In this document: piece after piece, positions 63,509 through 64,000 of the stretch | Position numbering within the stretch: position 1 is the stretch's first letter | Layout of the letters: the number at the start of each line of letters is the position of its first letter | The notes under the pieces: model-generated | Told to the model about the DNA's origin: nothing | Seen by the model: only the letters and a program-made list of their open reading frames with translations | The model's database searches: none | Source: Novosphingobium ginsenosidimutans | Lineage (GTDB): Bacteria > Pseudomonadota > Alphaproteobacteria > Sphingomonadales > Sphingomonadaceae | Direction of reading: 5' to 3' | Length of the DNA: 64,000 nt | NCBI RefSeq assembly: GCF_007954425.1 | Contig: NZ_CP042345.1 | Location: forward strand, 2,664,001 to 2,728,000 | Position numbers and translations under genes: made by a program

Positions 63509-64000
63509 CTACTCGGCCGGTTCGGCCGCGATACGGCGGCTCTTTTCGGACCAGCTGGCATAGCTTTCTTGCCATTCGGTTGGCCCATTGCTGGGCGAAA
63601 CCTGCACCGCCGTAACCTTGTACTCCGGACAGTTCGTAGCCCAGTCGGAGAACTCGGTCGTGACGACATTGGCCTGGGTCGCAGGGTGGTGAAAGGTAGT
63701 GTAGACCACGCCCGGCGCGACCCGCTCTGTCACCTCGGCGCGCAGGGTGGTCTCGCCGGTCCTGCTGGCAAGGCGGACCCAGTCACCGCTCTTGATGCCG
63801 CGGTTCTCAGCGTCGGTCGGGTGGATCTCGAGCAGGTCCTCATCGTGCCAGACTGTGTTCGCAGTCCGCCGGGTTTGCGCGCCGACGTTGTACTGGCTGA
63901 GGATGCGTCCGGTGGTGAGCAGCAGTGGGAAGCGCGGGCCGGTCTTCTCGTCGGTCGGCACATAGTCGGTCACAACAAACTTACCCTTGCCCCGCACGAA
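63509..64000 (-). CDS. fdsA: formate dehydrogenase alpha subunit, C-terminal part
   Basis: The gene runs in from the right edge, so only the last 160 or so residues are seen. They are the molybdopterin dinucleotide-binding C-terminal domain: FPLLLTTGRILSQYNVGAQT, DEDLLEIHPTDAENRGIKSG, RVAPGVVYTTFHHPATQANV, TNCPEYKVTAVQVSP. This is the catalytic subunit that oxidises formate to CO2 with electrons passed to NAD by FdsB and FdsG. The fdsD stop lies next, as in other fds operons. The gene continues beyond the window. Confidence 0.92.
   Translation of the reverse strand, partial: FVRGKGKFVVTDYVPTDEKTGPRFPLLLTTGRILSQYNVGAQTRRTANTVWHDEDLLEIHPTDAENRGIKSGDWVRLASRTGETTLRAEVTERVAPGVVYTTFHHPATQANVVTTEFSDWATNCPEYKVTAVQVSPSNGPTEWQESYASWSEKSRRIAAEPAE

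Noticed and set aside
1..64000. CRISPR arrays, tRNA or rRNA genes
   Set aside because: No regularly spaced repeats of suitable size and no cloverleaf or rRNA-like sequence were seen on either strand.

Overview
The window is a GC-rich, densely coded stretch from a Gram-negative proteobacterium. A sphingomonad such as Novosphingobium or Sphingobium is my inference, from the TonB-dependent receptor beside a large catabolic cluster, the mix of heteromeric acyl-CoA dehydrogenases, P450s and IclR/TetR regulators, and the NAD-dependent formate dehydrogenase genes (fdsD, fdsA) at the right edge. No rRNA, tRNA or CRISPR array is visible.

About 0.1 to 60.1 kb is one long, mosaic catabolic region. Left part (0.1-8.2 kb, all +): a degenerate SDR remnant, two DUF1214 proteins flanking an amidohydrolase, a sulfotransferase, an SDR and a Rieske oxygenase. 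Next (8.5-15.9 kb): an enoyl-CoA hydratase, two CoA ligases, an SDR, and an IclR regulator divergent from a second amidohydrolase. At 16.1-20.0 kb (-) sits a compact operon of DUF35 protein, Cys-less thiolase-like protein and a two-chain acyl-CoA dehydrogenase, the same parts that remove the last side-chain unit in actinobacterial steroid breakdown. At 20.2-35.7 kb are SDR, zinc alcohol dehydrogenase, PF10118 protein, epoxide hydrolase, GntR and IclR regulators, three more hydratases, a second two-chain acyl-CoA dehydrogenase, a NmrA-like protein, a third CoA ligase and a bifunctional hydratase/3-hydroxyacyl-CoA dehydrogenase.

At 35.9-45.5 kb (+): a CoA transferase, a P450 broken by an in-frame stop, a GMC oxidoreductase, a TetR regulator with no ordinary start codon, two intact P450s behind a 24-bp palindrome, and a KstD-like flavoprotein. 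At 45.6-56.5 kb: VOC protein, sulfotransferase, LuxR-type regulator, alpha/beta hydrolase, two SnoaL-like proteins, then an operon of a third two-chain acyl-CoA dehydrogenase, a true thiolase, ketoacid dehydrogenase E1 alpha and beta, and a free 76-residue lipoyl domain. A hydratase and the TonB receptor (with a strong terminator) close the cluster.

An IS1182-type transposase remnant at 60.2-60.6 kb marks the right boundary. Beyond it are two TPR proteins, a small unknown protein, a hidden remnant of a sigma factor region 4, and the fds genes.

Taken together the genes suggest uptake of a bulky hydrophobic substrate through the outer membrane, oxygenation by P450s and a Rieske enzyme, CoA activation, and stepwise beta-oxidation by three separate heteromeric dehydrogenases with an aldolase-type chain cut. 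A steroid or polycyclic terpenoid is the best guess, but no ring-cleaving dioxygenase is in the window and the substrate is not proven. All assignments rest on reading motifs by eye; no database search was run.
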